64,000 nucleotides of DNA from Channallabes apus (GCA_030522415.1 CM060115.1:10041991-10105990), one strand, 5' to 3'. Numbered from the stretch's first letter, positions 33,067 to 44,947 are shown. Program-made: numbers and translations. The notes: a model not told the origin generated them from the sequence alone.

Positions 33067-33771
33067 GGTTCTCTCCTTTTTTTTTCTTTCTTCTTGCAGT
33101 AATGGAGAGACTTTTAGCATTCAAACACAAAATGCATAAGGAAAACTGGTTAGTATTAGCAGGGCTCAATTTGAGAGGTGATGCATCCCCCCCTGTTGAA
33201 AAAAAAAGAGACAAAATCCACCCCCTTTGTAAAACCACCATATCATCCCAGATAACCACCTATAATCCCTTTTTACCATCTCCTTTAGATTAATAATGCT
33301 GTGTTTTATGTAGTATTTGTCATGAAAATGAAATAATTAAAACTCCCTATGTATGATGATCTTCAAGCCAGATTAGCCAATCAGAATTCAATATTGTAAC
33401 GTGTTGCTTTCAAGCTCAGGCTAGTTTGCCTAATTTTTCACGCTGTTCGCATTTTTCGCAAATGGCCAAGAGAACAGTGCAATCAAAGCTTCTGACTCAT
33501 TTTTTTAAAGAAAAGAACTGAAGGTATGATACATGTGAACAAATCCTCTCAGCGGAGATGCAATGAAAATGAAGGATTCAGTTTAACACAGGAGTTTTCG
33601 AATTGCTTTAATGATTATACTGGACATGTTCTTTACCCAAGTTGTGTAATTTAATTCTCAGTTTAAAGAAGAGGTTTTGTTTTTTTATTAGACTTTGTGT
33701 CTTCGCCTACATGCTTGGGTACAAAAGGGTTAAAACTCAACTTTAAATGCCATAATAGTACTTTGTTGATT
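33067..33771. repeat. Duplicated intron module, third copy
   Basis: Intact version of the module at 7600-8727: 'cttcttgcagtaatggagag', 'gcataaggaaaactggttag', 'aatggccaagagaacagtgc', 'ttaatgattatactggacat', ending at the TG microsatellite. It shows the empty site for DIRS copy 3. Confidence 0.75.
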
Positions 33772-33794
33772 TGTGTGTGTGTGTGTGTGTGTGT
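33772..33794. repeat. (TG)n microsatellite at a LINE border
   Basis: TG run directly followed by the 5'-truncated LINE. In the sister unit (48347-49146) the same compound microsatellite was hit by a MITE. Confidence 0.9.
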
Positions 33795-36058
33795 TTCTCG
33801 CAGAAACCTTCACTCTGTCCCCCCCTCCTCTGTGTCTTCATGCACCCTATCATCCCTCTCAGATCCAACCTCCTTCTCCTCTCTACCACTAGAGACCGCA
33901 ACCGAAACTTTCCTCTCCTCTCTCTCCTCATCCATAGATCTCCTTTGCCCCCTGTCATCTAAACCAGATGTACTATGCAACAACAGGAGAGAATTAAGAA
34001 CTGCAGAGAGAAGATGGAAGAAATCGCAACTTGATTCAGATCTCATCTCTTACCAGGCTCTTCTCTCCAAATTCTCATGTGCTGTGACTTCTGCCAAAAC
34101 TACCTTCTTCAGAGAAAAGCTGGAAGCCTCTGCACATGATCCTCGCAAACTCCACAACATCTTCTCCTCACTACTCATCCCACCAACTCCTCCTGCCCCT
34201 TCCTCTGTGACTGCTGACGATTTTGCCACATTCTACAATGGGAAAATTGCAGCAATCCGCCAGTCCTTCGCTCCCAACCAAACTCCTACAGCAGAACCTC
34301 AGGACCTTCCCTTCCCTCCTTTAGCAGAATTCTCCAACTTGTCGTCTGATGAGATTCAGCAGATCATCTCGTCATCTAACCCCACCACCTGTTCATTAGA
34401 CCCAATCCCCTCCATAATGCTACAGGCAATCTCACAAGACCTCCTTCCCTTCACCACAACCATCATCAACCATTCCATATCATCTGGTCATGTTCCTGCT
34501 GCTTTTAAGAAGGCAAGGGTTATTCCCATCCTCAAGAAACCCTGCCTGGACCCATCAGAAGTTAACAACTATCGCCCGGTATCACTTCTCTCTTTTATTT
34601 CCAAAATTCTTGAAAGATCTGTTTATAACCAATTGTCTCTTTATCTCTCACTCACAGAACAAACCTTAATGATCCCAACCAATCTGGATTCAAAGTGGCA
34701 CATTCCACAGAGACTGCCCTTCTGTCAGTCACTGAGAAGCTCCATGCTGCTAGATCTGCTAAACTGTCATCAGTTCTCATCCTCCTGGACCTGTCAGCTG
34801 CATTTGACACAGTGAACCACAAGATTCTATTATCTATTCTTACAAGCCTTGGAATTTGAGGCAATGGTTTGCTTTTTTACCTAGAAGATAGGTCATATGA
34901 GGTAACATGGAGGGGATCTACATATGCCCCACGTAGACTCTCTACTGGTGTCCCACAGGGCTCAGTACTTGGTCCTCTTCTGTTCTCCCTCTATTCCCGG
35001 TCTCTTGGTAAAGTCATATCATCGCATGGATTTTCATACCATTGTTATGCAGATGACACCCAACTTACTCTCTCCTTTCCTCCCTCTGACACTCAGGTTT
35101 CCACCCGGATCTCAGCATGTCTGGCAGACATCTCATCCTGGATGGCTGTACATCAGCTAAACCTCAATCTGAGTAAAACTGAACTGTTGTTCATCCCTTG
35201 TGACTCATCATATCACTCATTGTGATATCCCTGGATAACAACCAAATCACTCCTTCAGCCACTGCCCGCAATCTTGGGGTAACTGTGGACAATCATCTGT
35301 CATTTTCCCCACACATCGCTAACCTTACTCGCTCTTGTAGATTTCTTCTTTACAATATCAGAAGAATTCGCCCATTTCTTTCTTCACAGGCTACTCAGGT
35401 GCTTGTTCAGTCCCTTGTTAATTCAAGACTGGACAACTGCAACTCACTCCTGGCAGGTCTGCCTTTGTCCACGATTCGTCCTCTGCAACTGATCCAGAAT
35501 GCAGCAGCACGTCTCGTTTTTAACCTCCCCAAGTTCTCCCACACCACCCCACTCCTCCGCTCCCTGCACTGGCTTCCTGTAGCTGCCCGCATCAAATTCA
35601 AAACGCTGATGCTTGCCTACAAAGCTAAAAATGGCCCAGCACCCACTTACCTCTCTGCTCTAATCACACCACACACTGCACCACGTTCCCTCCGATCCTC
35701 CGGCACTGCTCGCCTCATCCCACCATCTCTCAGGGATCGAGGGCAGCATTCATCCAGGCTCTTTTCTGTTCTGGCACCTAGGTGGTGGAACGAACTTCCT
35801 CTAGATGTCCGTACAGCAGAGACTTTGACTATCTTTAAACGACGACTCAAGACGCATCTGTTTCTCCAGTACTTGGACTAACCTCCCCCCACACCAAAAA
35901 AATTATAAAAATCCCTCTTCCCAGTTGTGTTGGACTAATGGCACTTAGTTATTAACCTAGTTAACCAAGTGTAAGTATGTATCCAGTGATGTAAACTTTA
36001 AAGCACTTTTTGTAAGTCGCTCTGGATAAGAGCGTCTGCCAAATGCCTAAATGTAAAT
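33795..36058 (+). mobile_element. L2-like LINE, 5'-truncated
   Basis: About 2.26 kb with an RT-containing ORF and the tail 'gtaagtcgctctggataaga', 'gcgtctgccaaatgcc' and '(taaatg)'-like end. The endonuclease domain is missing because of 5' truncation. A partial reverse copy lies at 28325-30035. Assignment to the L2/CR1 part of the Jockey superfamily rests on the RT motifs and the tail shared with a tRNA SINE. Confidence 0.85.
33820..35881 (+). pseudogene. L2-like reverse transcriptase, frameshifted
   Basis: Linker region 'RTAERRWKKSQLDSDLISYQ', fingers 'KKPCLDPSEVNNYRPVSLLS', then a frameshift near 34660. '[18 protein letters not shown]' (first catalytic Asp), a TGA at 34857, 'STGVPQGSVLGPLLFSLY' and 'YHCYADDTQL' (the YADD pair) follow. 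A second frameshift near 35215 is followed by the C-terminal region 'LGVTVDNHLSFSPHI' and 'LQLIQNAAARLVF' to 35881. The protein is dead but nearly colinear. Confidence 0.88.
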
Positions 36059-36061
36059 ATG

Positions 36062-36085
36062 TGAGAGAGAGAGAGAAAGAAAGAA
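36062..36085. repeat. (GA)n microsatellite
   Basis: GA-rich run right after the LINE tail. It is the other half of the GT/GA compound tract that the LINE entered. Confidence 0.85.
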
Positions 36086-36304
36086 ACTGGTGCAGAAGTC
36101 ATACAATACTACAATACTGTTTAATTTTATTATTTAAAGGATCAATTGATAGTTTTGACAATTACATGTTTAAATCCATGTGTTTTGTTTTTATGGCTCC
36201 AAATTGAGAAGAACTTTTCTCCCTCAATAAATGAAATCAACAATTAAAAACTGCTCTTTTTATTTATTTATTTTATATCTTTGTGTAATATTGAAAGTTC
36301 TTTC

Positions 36305-36763
36305 GGCGGTGCGGTGGTGTAGTGGTTAGCACTGTCGCCTTGCACCTCCAGGGTCTGGGTTCGATTCCCTGGCCAGTCTCGATTCCCGTCTCTGTGTGCA
36401 TGGAGTTTGCATGTTCTCCCCGTGCTTGGTGGGTTTCTTCCGGGTACTCCGGTTTCCTCCCACAGTCCAAAGACATTCAAGATTCAAAGAACTTTATTAA
36501 TCCCAAAGGGAAATTGCTTCGCACAAGCTGCTGCACGCTCGCGCATGCGCACTAATAAGGTTAGGCTAATTGGCGTTCCTAAATTGCCTGTAGTGTGTGA
36601 TTGTGTGTGTGTATGTGTGTGTGCCCTGCGATGGATTGGCACCCTGTCCAGGGTGTACCCCGCCTAGTGCCCGAAGTCTCCTGGGATAGGCTCCAGGTCC
36701 CCCGCGACCCTGAACACAGGATTAAGCGGTATAGAAAATGAATGAATGAATGAATGAAAGTTC
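36305..36763 (+). mobile_element. tRNA-derived SINE (Mermaid-like) with a nested insertion
   Basis: It starts 'ggcggtgcggtggtgtagtg' and has a B box 'gggttcgattccctgg', the standard body, and (gaat)n at 36743-36760. About 85 bp at 36474-36558 ('gattcaaagaactttattaa', 'tcccaaagggaaattgc') interrupt the phrase 'ccaaagacat..gttaggctaat'; this resembles a short LINE 3' end. Confidence 0.82.
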
Positions 36764-37079
36764 TTGAAAGATCAATTTAGGAAGATTTTTTTATTTATTT
36801 TTAGAAGCTTGCATCTTATCATACTACTGAGAAAACATGAAGTGAAGACGTCCATGTGATGACAAAGATAAAAGATGATTACAGATGGCTGACACTGGAG
36901 ACTTTTTTCATAAAGCATGAATTATAAGTATCTCCTTACAGAAAACTTCACCATATTGACAACTACATGCTTCTTTCTCATTTTACATAGAACGTTCTGC
37001 ATACAAATCTTCGTACGTAAGTTAACTGATACTTAAAAATGGTGATTGAAAGAGTAAATTAATAATATACAGTAGAACC
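36764..37079. repeat. Intron module segment
   Basis: Same text as 8400-8640 and 54120-54300: 'aagcttgcatcttatcatac', 'aagtgaagacgtccatgtga', 'agatggctgacactgg'. No gene is seen. Confidence 0.7.
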
Positions 37080-37823
37080 TCGGATTACGGGCATAATTCA
37101 TTCCGAAGTGAGCTCGTATTCCAAAACACGCATAATCCCCATAAGAAATAATGGAAACTCAAATTATTCATTCCACAGCCCCAAAAAATTAATACATAAA
37201 ATTAATTAACAGAAAATATGAAGTAAAAATAAAACAAATTAACATGCAGTTTACCTTAAAAATAAATCGAGACGGATAAGTGTTTGTGCATGCTGGCGCT
37301 GTGTGTGTGTGTGTGTTTCTGTGAGGGCGAAAGTAGGGAGCACGGTGTCAATGATGCGCGGGTGCACACAGACACAGAGCAGGGAAAGACCAGGCTAAGC
37401 CTTGAGCAGAGGGAGAAAATGGATTTCTAACCTCTCTTTTGAGTCTTGCTTTCGCTTTACCCGCACGCTGTACACACAGGCATACAGACACAAAATAAAA
37501 TATGTTTTACGCACACACGTGGTCACATTGTTATAGTAAACAGTACACATGTGCACGGATGTTGAGTATACCAGTAAGAGACGTGCACTAAGACCCAACA
37601 GGGGAGACTACCTAAACAGGAGATTACCTACAATTCCGCTGCGCAAGAAAGAGAAAAACCATTGGCACTTTCCTGAACACATGACGCTCGGCGTCAAAAG
37701 AAGAAGCGCACGCGTGATACATGATACTCAGTACTTGTTGACCAAGTTTAAATTTATAAAAAATCTTTGCTCGTCTTCCGGAACACTCGCAATCCGCGTT
37801 ACTCGCAATCTGAGGTTTCACTG
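37080..37823. mobile_element. Mariner/Tigger-like non-autonomous element, 744 bp
   Basis: Ends 'cagtagaacctcggattacg' and the complement of 'cagtgaaacctcagattgcg', with TA on both sides (37078-37079 and 37824-37825). The inverted repeat continues inward for roughly 50 bp with mismatches. The surrounding text continues as in 8640-8720. No transposase is present. Confidence 0.82.
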
Positions 37824-38067
37824 TACTATAAGAAAAATTCAGAATTGAAAAAAAAAAAAGATTTAAGTAGAATAATATCTGTTTTATGGAATGTTTAAGG
37901 CCTGCTGGATGACAAAGTGACTGAATATAAGAATTATACGTATATCATACTACAGAACCTGACTATTAACAAATTTTTTTCATACTTTCTGTAATATACC
38001 CTGCTCAGGGAGTCTAAAAAAAATCTAGTCACCTCAACAAAGACATTGATGGATAGCTGCTACTTAC

Positions 38068-38328
38068 AATTTACACTGAGAGATGACTGCTGTGATCGGC
38101 CCGTTCCAACAGAGTTAGTGGCACTGCAAGAGACAGACGTGTCTCTCCTGACATTTTGAAGGACAAGAGGATTTTCTCTGTAGCGGGTGGTGGTGGTGTT
38201 TTGGGTGATGACCCACTCATAGGCTGTGACTGCAGGGTTGCTGTTGCTGGTACATTGAAGTGAGATCTTGTTGCCCTCGGCTACAGTGCTGCTTCTTGTA
38301 TATTCTATTCTTACATTCTTGGGTGCAT
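38068..38328 (-). CDS. Ig C2-like exon, class A
   Basis: The 261-bp exon is open in the array frame and reads 'APKNVRIEYTRSSTVAEGN', 'KISLQC', 'YEWVITQN', 'LVLQNVRRDTSVSCSAT', and 'SLSVNC'. It has Lys for Asn in 'NNIS', so that sequon is lost here. The splice donor GTAAGT is kept. It sits alone between two large insertion blocks: the DIRS at 38463-44657 on its 5' side, and the LINE, SINE and retroviral block on its 3' side. The next exon downstream is 12.1 kb away. Confidence 0.84.
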
Positions 38329-38462
38329 CTGATGAAACGTGTTAAACATCAAGTGTGATTATAAATGCAGCATCATTTTTATATTCAACAAAACATTTTC
38401 TTTCTTTCTAAATACAATTAAATCAAAGATCCTAAACTCAAACATATCATAGACTTAACATA

Positions 38463-38660
38463 GTTCCCTTTCAAAGGCTTCACTCGATGCTGCGTGAAAA
38501 CGCTATGGGAACCATTTTGTCATGTTCCTGGTTGTGAAGCATGTGAAAAATGTGGCAAACAAGCCAAATTTTTGGCTATATATAACCTCGGTCAGGTGAC
38601 GTCATCTGATTAGACGCAGCTGCAGGTTATAAATACTAGTGAGCCGGCAACAAACCTCAG
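38463..38660. repeat. DIRS copy 4 left terminal repeat
   Basis: 'agttccctttcaaaggcttc', 'gctgcgtgaaaacgctatgg', 'aacctcggtcaggtgacgtc', 'gcagctgcaggttataaata'. The inverted counterpart is at 44440-44610. Confidence 0.8.
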
Positions 38661-38757
38661 ATCATTTGTCTTCATACTGACATTGTGATCGCGTGTGTGC
38701 AGCAAGCATTTAAAGTCATTCTAAACAGAGAGAAAACAATAAAACTCACCAGATAAA

Positions 38758-39665
38758 ATGGCCGAGTTTAGAGTCTCATGCCGGTACGGTAACCATCTTT
38801 CCGAAGGCGATACTCATATCCTCTGTTTTGAATGTTTGGGTGAAAGCCACGCTCTCCTTGGACTTGAAGGAGAGTGTGAGCAGTGTGATAATCTCCAAAT
38901 GAAGGTGCTACGAGCGCGCCTCGCGTTCTTTAGGGAACCACGAGCCGCTCTGCACTCTTGGGGCTCACAGGTTGATTTGGCCGAGGCACGAGAGACGGGG
39001 TCCCTCCTTTCTCTCGCCCCTCCCCAGATCACGAACTCTCTACCGCCACATCGCGAGCGCACTTCGGTTTTTCTCGAGTGTTTGGGAGAGACTCACTCTC
39101 TTGCTTCTGTGGATATGGATATACAGTAGCTACCTCAGAACAATCCTCTAAAGATGATAAGGAGTATGAGGAGTTACTTGAAGTTATAACACGTGCAGTT
39201 GAACGATTACACATTGACTGGCCACATGAGCAAGCTCACCCAAAACGGTCAAAATTAGATGACAGATTTCTGTCAGGTGGCCAGGAGATGGCACCACAAC
39301 GCCGCTCTCTCCCCTTTTTTGATGATCTCCATAACGAATTATCTCGTTCATGGAATAAACCCTTCTCTTCCCGTGTCTTTGTACCATCGACTTCGCTTTA
39401 TTCGAATATCGTTGATGGAAAGACACGAGGTTATGTGGTGATGCCCCAGATTGAGGAGACGCTCGCGAGCTATCTCGCTCCTAGGACATCATCCTCACTA
39501 AGAGGCGAGAGGCACAGAAGGAGAGCGTCAGTAACCGCGCACCCCCCCGCAAGGACAGGGGTACGGCCCGGCGCCCCCCTCAGGCCGCCCCCAAGAGAGC
39601 AGATCGCCGCACCGTCTTCTTTAGAAAGAAGAGTTCCTGAGAGTAGACCCCAGGACCGCGGGTGA
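38758..39665 (+). pseudogene. DIRS copy 4 gag-like ORF1
   Basis: ATG at 38758 ('MAEFRVSCRYGNHLSEGD'). A C-x2-C-x4-H...C-x2-C cluster lies at residues about 23-44 ('CFECLGESHALLG', 'GECEQC'), then 'VLRARLAFFREPRAALHSWG'. After residue 120 the frame ends (39129) and the text continues in another frame to 39665 ('LLEVITRAVERLHIDWPH'), with a basic, Pro/Arg-rich C-terminus. It is likely a nucleic-acid-binding capsid-like protein by analogy to DIRS ORF1. One frameshift near 39110 disables it. Confidence 0.78.
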
Positions 39666-40474
39666 TACAAGAACATGCCCCCCCCCCCCCCCCCAGGCAC
39701 CCCCAGAAGATCGGTTTTCAGTTTCCGCCGCCTTTGGTGTTTCGGACAACACCGGTCTCCAACGTCACGTTAGTCGTTCGGTCGGATCCTGCCATTTTCC
39801 AGGACACCGAACCACTAACACCCAGTAGAAGTTCTCATACCCCTTTCGGAGAAGCTGGCAGCGTGGAAGCTACTGCCAGGTATATCTCCATGGGTCTTAA
39901 AGACTGTAGTGAAAGGATACAGGATTCAGTTTACTTATCGCCCTCCACGTTTCAACGGCGTGGTCTCCACTTCCGTGATACCGGAAAGGGCACATTTTCT
40001 GAGTTACGAATCCAGACACTACTGCACAAAGGAGCCATAGAACAAGTTCCTCCTCCAGATATGGAGTCAGGCTACTACAGTCGGTACTTCCTGGTTCCCA
40101 AGAAAGACGGGGGACTGCGTCCCGTTTTGGATCTTCGCGGTTTGAACCGCTATCTCAAAAAATACAAATTCAAAATGTTGACTATAAAAACTATTGTCTC
40201 ACAAATCCAACCATAGGATTGGTTTGTGACAGTAGATTTAAAGGACGCATACTTTCATATAGAAATCCTGCCACAGCACAGGAAGTTCCTGAAGTTCGCT
40301 TTCGGGGGAAAAGCCTACCAATTTCGGGTTCTCCCATTCGGTCTAGCCCTATCACCCCGCACATACACGAAATGCATGGATGCAGTCCTGGCTCCCTTGA
40401 GACTCCAGGGCATCCGCATCTTGAATTACATAGACGACTGTCTAATCTTTGCCCAGTCTCAGCAGCTACAGTAG
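39662..40474 (+). pseudogene. DIRS copy 4 reverse transcriptase
   Basis: It reads 'FQRRGLHFRDTGKGTF', 'YYSRYFLVPKKDGGLRPVLD', 'LRGLNRYLKKYKFKML', a TAG at 40214-40216, then in frame 'WFVTVDLKDAYFHIEI' (first catalytic Asp), 'LPFGLALSPRTYTKC' and 'LNYIDDCLIFAQS' (the YIDD pair). It breaks off at 40474 where the foreign segment begins. Only the stop codon and the 3' loss damage the RT. Confidence 0.87.
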
Positions 40475-42692
40475 GTGGACAACCAGACTGCTCATTACCA
40501 TCTCGCTCACCGCCGCAGCCAAAATAAATCAGTTACATTTTAAAGTCATTCGTGAAATGACCGCCAGGTGGCGCAAAGTGACATTTTTCACTCTATGCAG
40601 TTTTAAATTGACTTAAGTCATAAAAAAGTCAAAATATGTTGCATTTAAGAAGTACTACAGTGATTGTAATTTTCACATCTGAGAACTTTATACAACAAAA
40701 ATTAAAAATCTGAACCAGAGATATTGATATTTATTGTATAATAATGAGTCAAAAAAAAAACATTAGTTAAATGTTGTTTGGACAGAATATCAAGTTATCA
40801 ATATCTCTGTTTCTATCTGTTTATTGTTATTTTAAAAAATAAATTAAAAATACATCAAACTTTAAATATAGAAATAACTAGTAAAATAGCCCTTCAGGAT
40901 AAAACGTTACAAAGGATCAAAGGGCGGAATTCCAGTGTCCTGTTGAAAGTCCCTGGGGCGCGTCACATCGCCCCACTAGAATGCCACTCTGTCCTGCTCC
41001 ACCACATCACCTACTTCCCGAACTAAACTCTGCGCCTTGCTTTTATAATGCGGAGCAAGCCCGAGATCCAAACGTTAATTATCGCCAGCCGGCCCGAATA
41101 GGTGGCTCCGTCCCTTTACATACCTGCCGCCTTTCTAGGGAACCTACACAGAGAGAGTGAGCGAGGAGCGATGGATTTGGGCACACGCCCATCACAGGCG
41201 CACGCGCACATATCGTGATCCTCGTCGTTGACCTCCTACGTAGTCTAATAGCATAAATGCATAAAAATAGATGCAGGATTATTTTATATAGTCTAAATAA
41301 AACTGCTTTTCTAAACGTGGGCTATTGTTGTTTGTCTCCTCTTTAATTCCCTACAAAGTCTAATCAGCGCACACATGCATGCATAATGTTTTCCCGCGCG
41401 GAGGAGTTTTGTTGTAATATTTAATAATATTTATGCCATTTAATCAGGGGTTCTTATTCCTATTTGTCCTGGGATGTTGTTCTTTTAGTGTTACTGTGTG
41501 TGCTTTACAAAGGCAGGCAACATTCGAATGCAAATTATTCACCCTCCCCAGGTGTGACTCAGCTGTTCTCACCTATACATTCAGGTACTGTAAAACTGGA
41601 ATGCACCCCTCCCCACTTTAAGACCTGGATTTTGAAGACCTGCAGTTCAGGCCTCTTTTTAAATTTTTGCAAATTTCATCTTCTGGATTCTAGATTCTAA
41701 AATTTACATTATTACTGTTTTACTGGAATAGAAGAAATAGACTTTCCTTATCATAACATAAACTGTATTGGTTGTAATCACTCTATACACAACAATTGTC
41801 TTTGGTATTTTTTTTTTATAAAATATTGAGTTTATTTTTTTATTTATATTTAATTTAATTTAATTTTTATTTATTTATCAACTTAATTATTTATTAAGTT
41901 AATATTTTATAATAAAAAAAAAGAAAAATAAAACACAAAAAAGATTCCATTTTTATTTCCCATCTCTAACATAGCATAAAAATCACGGTTGTGTATAGAC
42001 TGATTAAAAAAATACAAGGCATGTTATGATGAGGAAACTTTCTATCTCTTCCATTTCGTCGTCTCCGCATCAGTGGACGCGCCTGCAATTCACTTTTCAT
42101 ACAAATTACATAATCTAATAATTAGTTTTTTATTAGCTTATATAAATAGATATATAGATATTTTGCTTTTTTTTTTTACGTATATATTTTTCACGTCTGT
42201 GAGGCAAGTATCCACGGAGTATCGGTTCATTTTCTGATGCGCTCAAGTTCGCAGAAAACAATATTCCATTCCATACAAACTTAAATAATTCTTTTGATTG
42301 TGTAAAGCTGTTTTGAGACAATGTCAATTTTTAAAAGCGCTATACAAATAAAACTGAATTGAATTGAAAAATACAGAACCCCGTTAATGTAATTTATTTC
42401 AGTTAATAAAAACAATACAAGGCACGTTATGATAAGGAAACTTTCTATCTCTTCCATTCCAGTGATTAAAAAATGGTAAAAATGTAAATTTTGGAATCCA
42501 CAGATGCTCAAACAGCAAAAGAACATGATAATAATAATCAAAAGAATAATATTATTCTTTTTGCTGTTTATGTCCACCATTTAATAATTATTTAATTATG
42601 AATAATTAAAGCTGCTCACATCGCGCGCTTTCACTTAAAAAAAATGCAGTGTTTAATCAGCAAGTATATGTCGCCTCTCTTTATGATTGATT
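40469..42692. mobile_element. Partial relative of the 3.9 kb TA-flanked element
   Basis: It starts 'cagtaggtgg' after a TA, shares 'ccaaaataaatcag', 'gccaggtggcgcaaag', the 'ctgttctcacctatac' block and the palindrome region with 14531-18403, and ends inside 'cgcctctctttatgattg' without a matching right end. A separate repeat tail ('aagcgctatacaaataaaac', 'tgaattgaattga') is nested at about 42260-42368. The DIRS lost about 650 bp at the same point, so this was not a clean insertion. Confidence 0.65.
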
Positions 42693-43250
42693 GGTTGTCT
42701 CCTACATAAATCGCCAGGGAGGCCTGCATTCGCGCCGCTTGAAATAGCTAGCGCATCAGGTTCTGCTCTGGGCTCAGGACAAGATCCTGTCCCTCAGGGC
42801 GATTCACATTCCAGGATACAGGAATGTGGAAGCAGACTTACTGTCCAGACAAGCTGTGAATCACAGGGAATGGAAACTTCACCCCGAAGTAGTCACTCAA
42901 ATCTGGGAGAGATTCTTTACAGCAGAAAGAAGAAGAAGATTCTTTTCCTCCCAGGAGACTGCACAATGTCCCCTCTACTACTCTCTGACTCATCCTGTTC
43001 CCTTGGGTCTGGACGCGATGGCCCATACCTGGCCCAATTTTCGCCTCTAATTTTCGAGTCCTGGCGAGGGTCCATCGACACGGTTTGCGCCTCTTATTGA
43101 TTGGCCGGCCCGAGTATGGTTCTCAGATCTAATATCTCTCCTCCACGGCTCACCTTGGATGATTCCAGTGAGGAGGGATCTTCTATCTCAGGCACAGGGG
43201 ACAATATTTCATCCCCGGCCCGAGCTCTGGAACCTTCACGTTTGGCCCCT
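42693..43250 (+). pseudogene. DIRS copy 4 RNase H C-terminal part
   Basis: It resumes in 'YINRQGGLHSRR'-like text and reads 'VEADLLSRQAVNHREWKLHP', 'VVTQIWERFFTAERRRRFFS', matching copy 3. The N-terminal half of the domain with the first two acidic residues is lost together with the deleted segment. Confidence 0.75.
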
Positions 43251-43269
43251 GAACGGGCCTAATTAAGTC

Positions 43270-44165
43270 AAGCTGGCCTTTCAGCCGGTGTAATTGACAC
43301 CATCCTAAGTGCTAGAGCTACCTCCACTAGAAGAATTTATGCCTTCAAATGGAAGGTATTCGAATGTTGGTACATGACAAAGCAGGTGGACCCAGTCCAC
43401 AGCCAAATAGTTTCAGTGCTGGAATTCCTGCAGGAGAAATTGTCCTCGGGCTTGTGCCCTACTACCCTAAGAACCCTTAGTTTCCTGTTTCATTCGTGGA
43501 GCTAAACGGTTGAGCCCACCCACTAGAGCCACGGTCCCTTCGTGGGATTTATCTATCGTGCTCGAAGGTCTAATCGACACTCCTTTTGAACCACTAGAGT
43601 CAGCACCCAACAAGCTTCTGACTCTCAAGATCGTTCTTCTTATGGCCATTACCTCTCTCAAGAGGATCGGAGACCTGCGTGCCTTATCAGTCTCCCCATC
43701 TTGCCTGGACTTTGCCCCTGGGCTAGTCAAGGCCATTTTGCATCCTAACCCAAACTATCTACCAAAAGTTCCTTTCTCAACCATGCACCCTGTTGTCCTG
43801 GAAGCTTTCTGTCCTCTGCCTTTTGCAGATTCGGAGCAGGAGAAATGCAGTACGTGCTCTTCAGACCTATGTCCACCGCACAAGCCAGTGGCGTAAGTCA
43901 GAGCAACTGTTTATATGTTATGGAGACTGCAACTGGGGGGGGGGGGGCGCCACCACACAAACTTTGTAACACTGGGTGAGAGATGCTATTGCCCTCTCCT
44001 CACTTCGCCTCTAGGAGTCAGGGCTCATTCGACCAGAGGGGTCGCCTCATCTATTGCTCTTGCAAGAGGTACTCCCCTGTAACAAGTGTGTGACGCGGCG
44101 GGTTGGTCCTCTCCGCACACATTTGTAAGATTTTATAGTCTCGATGTCCATTCCACTCCAGGCTG
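43270..44165 (+). pseudogene. DIRS copy 4 tyrosine recombinase
   Basis: Core-binding part 'ARATSTRRIYAFKWKVFECW' and 'VLEFLQEKLSSGLCPTTLRT'; catalytic part 'PSWDLSIVLEGLIDTPFEPL', 'LMAITSLKRIGDLRALSV' (catalytic Arg). The last part near 44095-44150 encodes 'AGWSSPHTFVRFYSLDV', holding the likely nucleophile Tyr. A TAA in the 'ctgtaacaagtg' codon before it, a run of about 10 G near 43935-43945 and a frame change after 43896 break the gene. Confidence 0.82.
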
Positions 44166-44269
44166 ACGAGTCCTCGAGTCAGCTTCCCAGACATAGATCT
44201 GAGACTTCCTGGCCTTGTGCGCACACGCTACACAACCTGGGGGTCCAGACACTTGTAGTGTGGCAGCGT

Positions 44270-44657
44270 TGGTATTCTCATTCCCATAGCGTTTTCACGC
44301 AGCATCGAGAGAAAGCCTTTGAAAGGGAACGTCTCGGGTTACTTTGCTGTAACCCTGTTCCCTGAAAAGGCGGGAACGAGATGCTGGGTCCTAATGCCGC
44401 AATACCACGTGACGGGACGTCCGTTCAGACAAATTAATCTGAGGTTTGTCGCCGGCTTACTAGTATTTATAACCTGCAGCTGCGTCTAATCAGATGACGT
44501 CACCTGACCGAGGTTATATATAGCCAAGAATTTGACGTGTTTGCACACACATGCTTCACAACCGGCAACATGACAAAATGGTTCCCATAGTGTTTTCACG
44601 CAGCATGTCGTTCCCGCCTTTTCAGGGAACAGGGTTACAGCAAAGTAAGCCGAGACG
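44270..44657. repeat. DIRS copy 4 right terminal repeat with hairpin-capable ends
   Basis: It contains 'gcatcgagagaaagcctttg' and 'ccctgttccctgaaaaggcg', 'ggaacgagatgctgggtcc', later the inverted 'cagcatgtcgttcccgcctt', 'ttcagggaacagggttacag'. It can thus pair with itself as well as with the left end, as in the complementary end structure of DIRS elements. Confidence 0.75.
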
Positions 44658-44947
44658 GTTTGAATCATAAATTGATTTGATGTAAAAAAAAAAAAAAAAC
44701 AGGAAGATTAAATAGTTCCATTTAACATTTTGTTAAACATTTTGGTATTTTGTAGCAGGCAAGAACAGGAACCTATTGTACCCTTATTAACTTCAACATT
44801 GAACATGTTGTGCTCTCTTTTCTAAAGGGTAGTTAGGGTAAAATATTTGCTAACTCAAAAGAAGACCACAGGTTTAAATCCCAGTCCTACCAAGTTGACA
44901 GTGTTGGGCCCTTGAGCAAGACCCTCATCCCTCACTTGCTCAGATGT
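44658..44947. other. A-to-B intron segment with SINE relic
   Basis: Host intron matching 46560-46870. The SINE relic reads 'ccagtcctaccaagttgaca', 'gggcccttgagcaagaccct'. Confidence 0.6.

Larger units (their letters stand above)
38463..44657 (+). mobile_element. DIRS-like retrotransposon copy 4 (longest)
   Basis: The host intron reads 'catagacttaacat' before and 'gtttgaatcataaattgat' after. The empty site is at about 46550-46590. The gene order gag-like, RT, RNase H, tyrosine recombinase lies between inverted terminal repeats, with no target duplication. About 2.2 kb of other DNA (40469-42692) replaces roughly 650 bp of the RT to RNase H junction. Confidence 0.88.

Noticed and set aside
32614..33120. 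GC-rich ORFs of 70-110 residues near 32.6-33.1 kb
   Set aside because: They lie in an LTR-like block related to 44948-45489. Similar but non-identical ORFs appear there in several frames, as expected for GC-rich non-coding DNA.
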